This document shows positions 5,906 through 6,903 of a stretch of 6,903 nucleotides of DNA, piece by piece. The stretch covers positions 395-7,297 of the forward strand of contig DHWR01000300.1 in assembly GCA_002413265.1 (NCBI GenBank), given 5' to 3'. The DNA comes from Chloroflexi bacterium UBA5177. Its GTDB lineage: Bacteria > Chloroflexota > UBA5177. A model generated the notes under the pieces. The model did not search any database, was not told the DNA's origin, and saw nothing but the letters and a program-made list of their open reading frames with translations. The first letter of the stretch is position 1. Each line of letters opens with the position of its first letter. Made by a program: the position numbers and the translations under genes.

Positions 5906-6903
5906 ATCGAACGAACCCATTTGGAACGGGCGCCACCCTTGACACGACCGACGGTCCGTTGACCTATTACAACCTGGCCGCCCTCGCTCGGGAGGCGGGT
6001 TCCGCTCCGGACAAAATGCCGTTCACAGTCAAGATCCTCCTCGAGAACGTCCTGCGGTTGCACGCGCAGGGTTCCGCGGAGGAGGGCGAGGTCATGAATC
6101 TGGCGGGCTGGACGGCTTCCGGAACGCAGCGCGGGGAATTTCCTTTTCTCCCCTCTCGGGTCTTATTGCAGGACTTTACCGGAGTTCCCGGCGTGGTCGA
6201 TCTGGCCGCGATGCGAGCCGCCATGGCTCGGCTTGGAGGCGACCCGCAGAAAATCAATCCGCTGGCCCCTGCCGATCTGGTCATCGATCACTCGGTGCAG
6301 GTCGACATGTTCGGCACATCGCTGGCTTTCGCGCGCAACGTCGAGCTCGAGTACGAGCGCAATCGCGAGCGCTACACGCTCCTTCGATGGGCCCAGCAGG
6401 CTTTCAATCAGTTCAGCGTGGTGCCACCCGGCACCGGAATCTGCCACCAGGTGAACCTGGAGTATCTGGCTCCCGTCGTGGCTACACGACACTTCGACGA
6501 CGTTACGGTGGCACTTCCAGACACGCTGGTGGGCACGGACTCGCACACCACCATGGTTAACGGCCTGGGGGTGCTCGGCTGGGGTGTCGGGGGGATCGAA
6601 GCTGAAGCAGCACTGCTGGGCCAGCAGATGTACCTGCTGATGCCCACGGTCGTCGGCTTTGTGTTCCATGGACGCCTACGCGAGGGCGCGACGGCGACGG
6701 ACCTGGTGCTGACTGTCACCCAGCTGCTCCGCCGGCACGGCGTCGTCGGGAAGTTTGTCGAGTACGCGGGAACGGGCCTCTCCCAGCTTTCAGTGGCCGA
6801 CCGCGCCACGCTGGCCAACATGTCTCCGGAGTACGGAGCGACCGCAGGTTTCTTCCCTGTCGACGCAGCGACCCTCGACTATCTGCGGATGACCAATCGC
6901 TCG
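5902..6903 (+). CDS. acnA: Aconitate hydratase, AcnA/IRP1 type, N-terminal 334 residues (3' end outside window)
   Basis: The frame stays open from ATG 5902 to the end of the window. Aconitase interconverts citrate and isocitrate through cis-aconitate in the TCA cycle, using a [4Fe-4S] cluster in the cytoplasm. AcnA/IRP1 signatures are clear: [11 protein letters not shown] (86-96), V-I-D-H-S-V-Q-V-D (127-135), [15 protein letters not shown] (175-189), [12 protein letters not shown] (210-221) and [10 protein letters not shown] (305-314). Q90, D129-H130, H182 and D213-S214-H215 correspond to active-site residues of characterised aconitases. The three cluster cysteines of this family lie further downstream and are outside the window. 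Full-length members have about 890-900 residues, so roughly 560 are missing. GGGAG (5890-5894) lies 7 nt upstream, and the start overlaps the marR stop (ATGA), indicating coupled translation. A 2-methylisocitrate dehydratase of the same fold is less likely but not excluded. Confidence 0.95.
   Translation, partial: MNRTNPFGTGATLDTTDGPLTYYNLAALAREAGSAPDKMPFTVKILLENVLRLHAQGSAEEGEVMNLAGWTASGTQRGEFPFLPSRVLLQDFTGVPGVVDLAAMRAAMARLGGDPQKINPLAPADLVIDHSVQVDMFGTSLAFARNVELEYERNRERYTLLRWAQQAFNQFSVVPPGTGICHQVNLEYLAPVVATRHFDDVTVALPDTLVGTDSHTTMVNGLGVLGWGVGGIEAEAALLGQQMYLLMPTVVGFVFHGRLREGATATDLVLTVTQLLRRHGVVGKFVEYAGTGLSQLSVADRATLANMSPEYGATAGFFPVDAATLDYLRMTNRS

Noticed and set aside
6163..6669. 168-codon - strand frame opposite the aconitase
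   Set aside because: The + strand shows unambiguous aconitase motifs over the same stretch; the reverse frame has no recognisable domain.

Overview
The window reads as part of a GC-rich, aerobic, probably Gram-positive-type (monoderm) bacterial chromosome. It holds a terminal respiratory gene cluster, a cell-surface protein gene and the start of an aconitase operon, all on the + strand. A Chloroflexota or neighbouring lineage (for example Dormibacterota) would fit: the window combines a fused cytochrome oxidase subunit I+III, a fused cytochrome b-c, an LPxTG-anchored protein with a Thr/Pro-rich stalk, and a promoter-proximal start codon with no ribosome binding site. That placement is inference from gene architecture; there is no rRNA or marker gene to confirm it.

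Region 1 (1-3605) is a tightly packed respiratory operon. It contains the 3' part of a fused cytochrome c oxidase subunit I+III gene (5' end outside the window), a small two-helix oxidase subunit IV-like protein, a Rieske iron-sulfur protein (qcrA), and one polypeptide joining a full-length cytochrome b to a C-terminal monohaem cytochrome c. Gaps are 29 nt, a 14-nt overlap and 8 nt, so the genes are almost certainly co-transcribed. Together they encode most of a quinol:cytochrome c reductase plus an aa3-type oxidase. This would carry electrons from quinol through the Rieske cluster and the tethered cytochrome c to oxygen, plausibly as a supercomplex.

Region 2 (3606-5200) has a 277-nt leader with candidate promoters, a possible 32-codon upstream ORF that ends in an ATGA overlap with the next gene, and a hairpin. 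The gene that follows encodes a 419-residue secreted protein with a signal peptide, a six-cysteine N-terminal domain of unknown function, a long Thr/Pro/Ala stalk and a C-terminal LPQTG sorting signal. A strong intrinsic terminator closes this unit.

Region 3 (5201-6903) has an AT-rich promoter with a perfect TATAAT box placed so that transcription should start at or next to the start codon of a MarR-family regulator, implying a leaderless mRNA. The regulator's stop overlaps the start of an AcnA-type aconitase gene (ATGA), which runs off the right edge. The pairing suggests that the MarR protein controls aconitase and itself.

No tRNA, rRNA, CRISPR array, insertion sequence or integrase was seen. 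The least-explained parts are the surface protein with its leader region and the leaderless marR-acnA unit.
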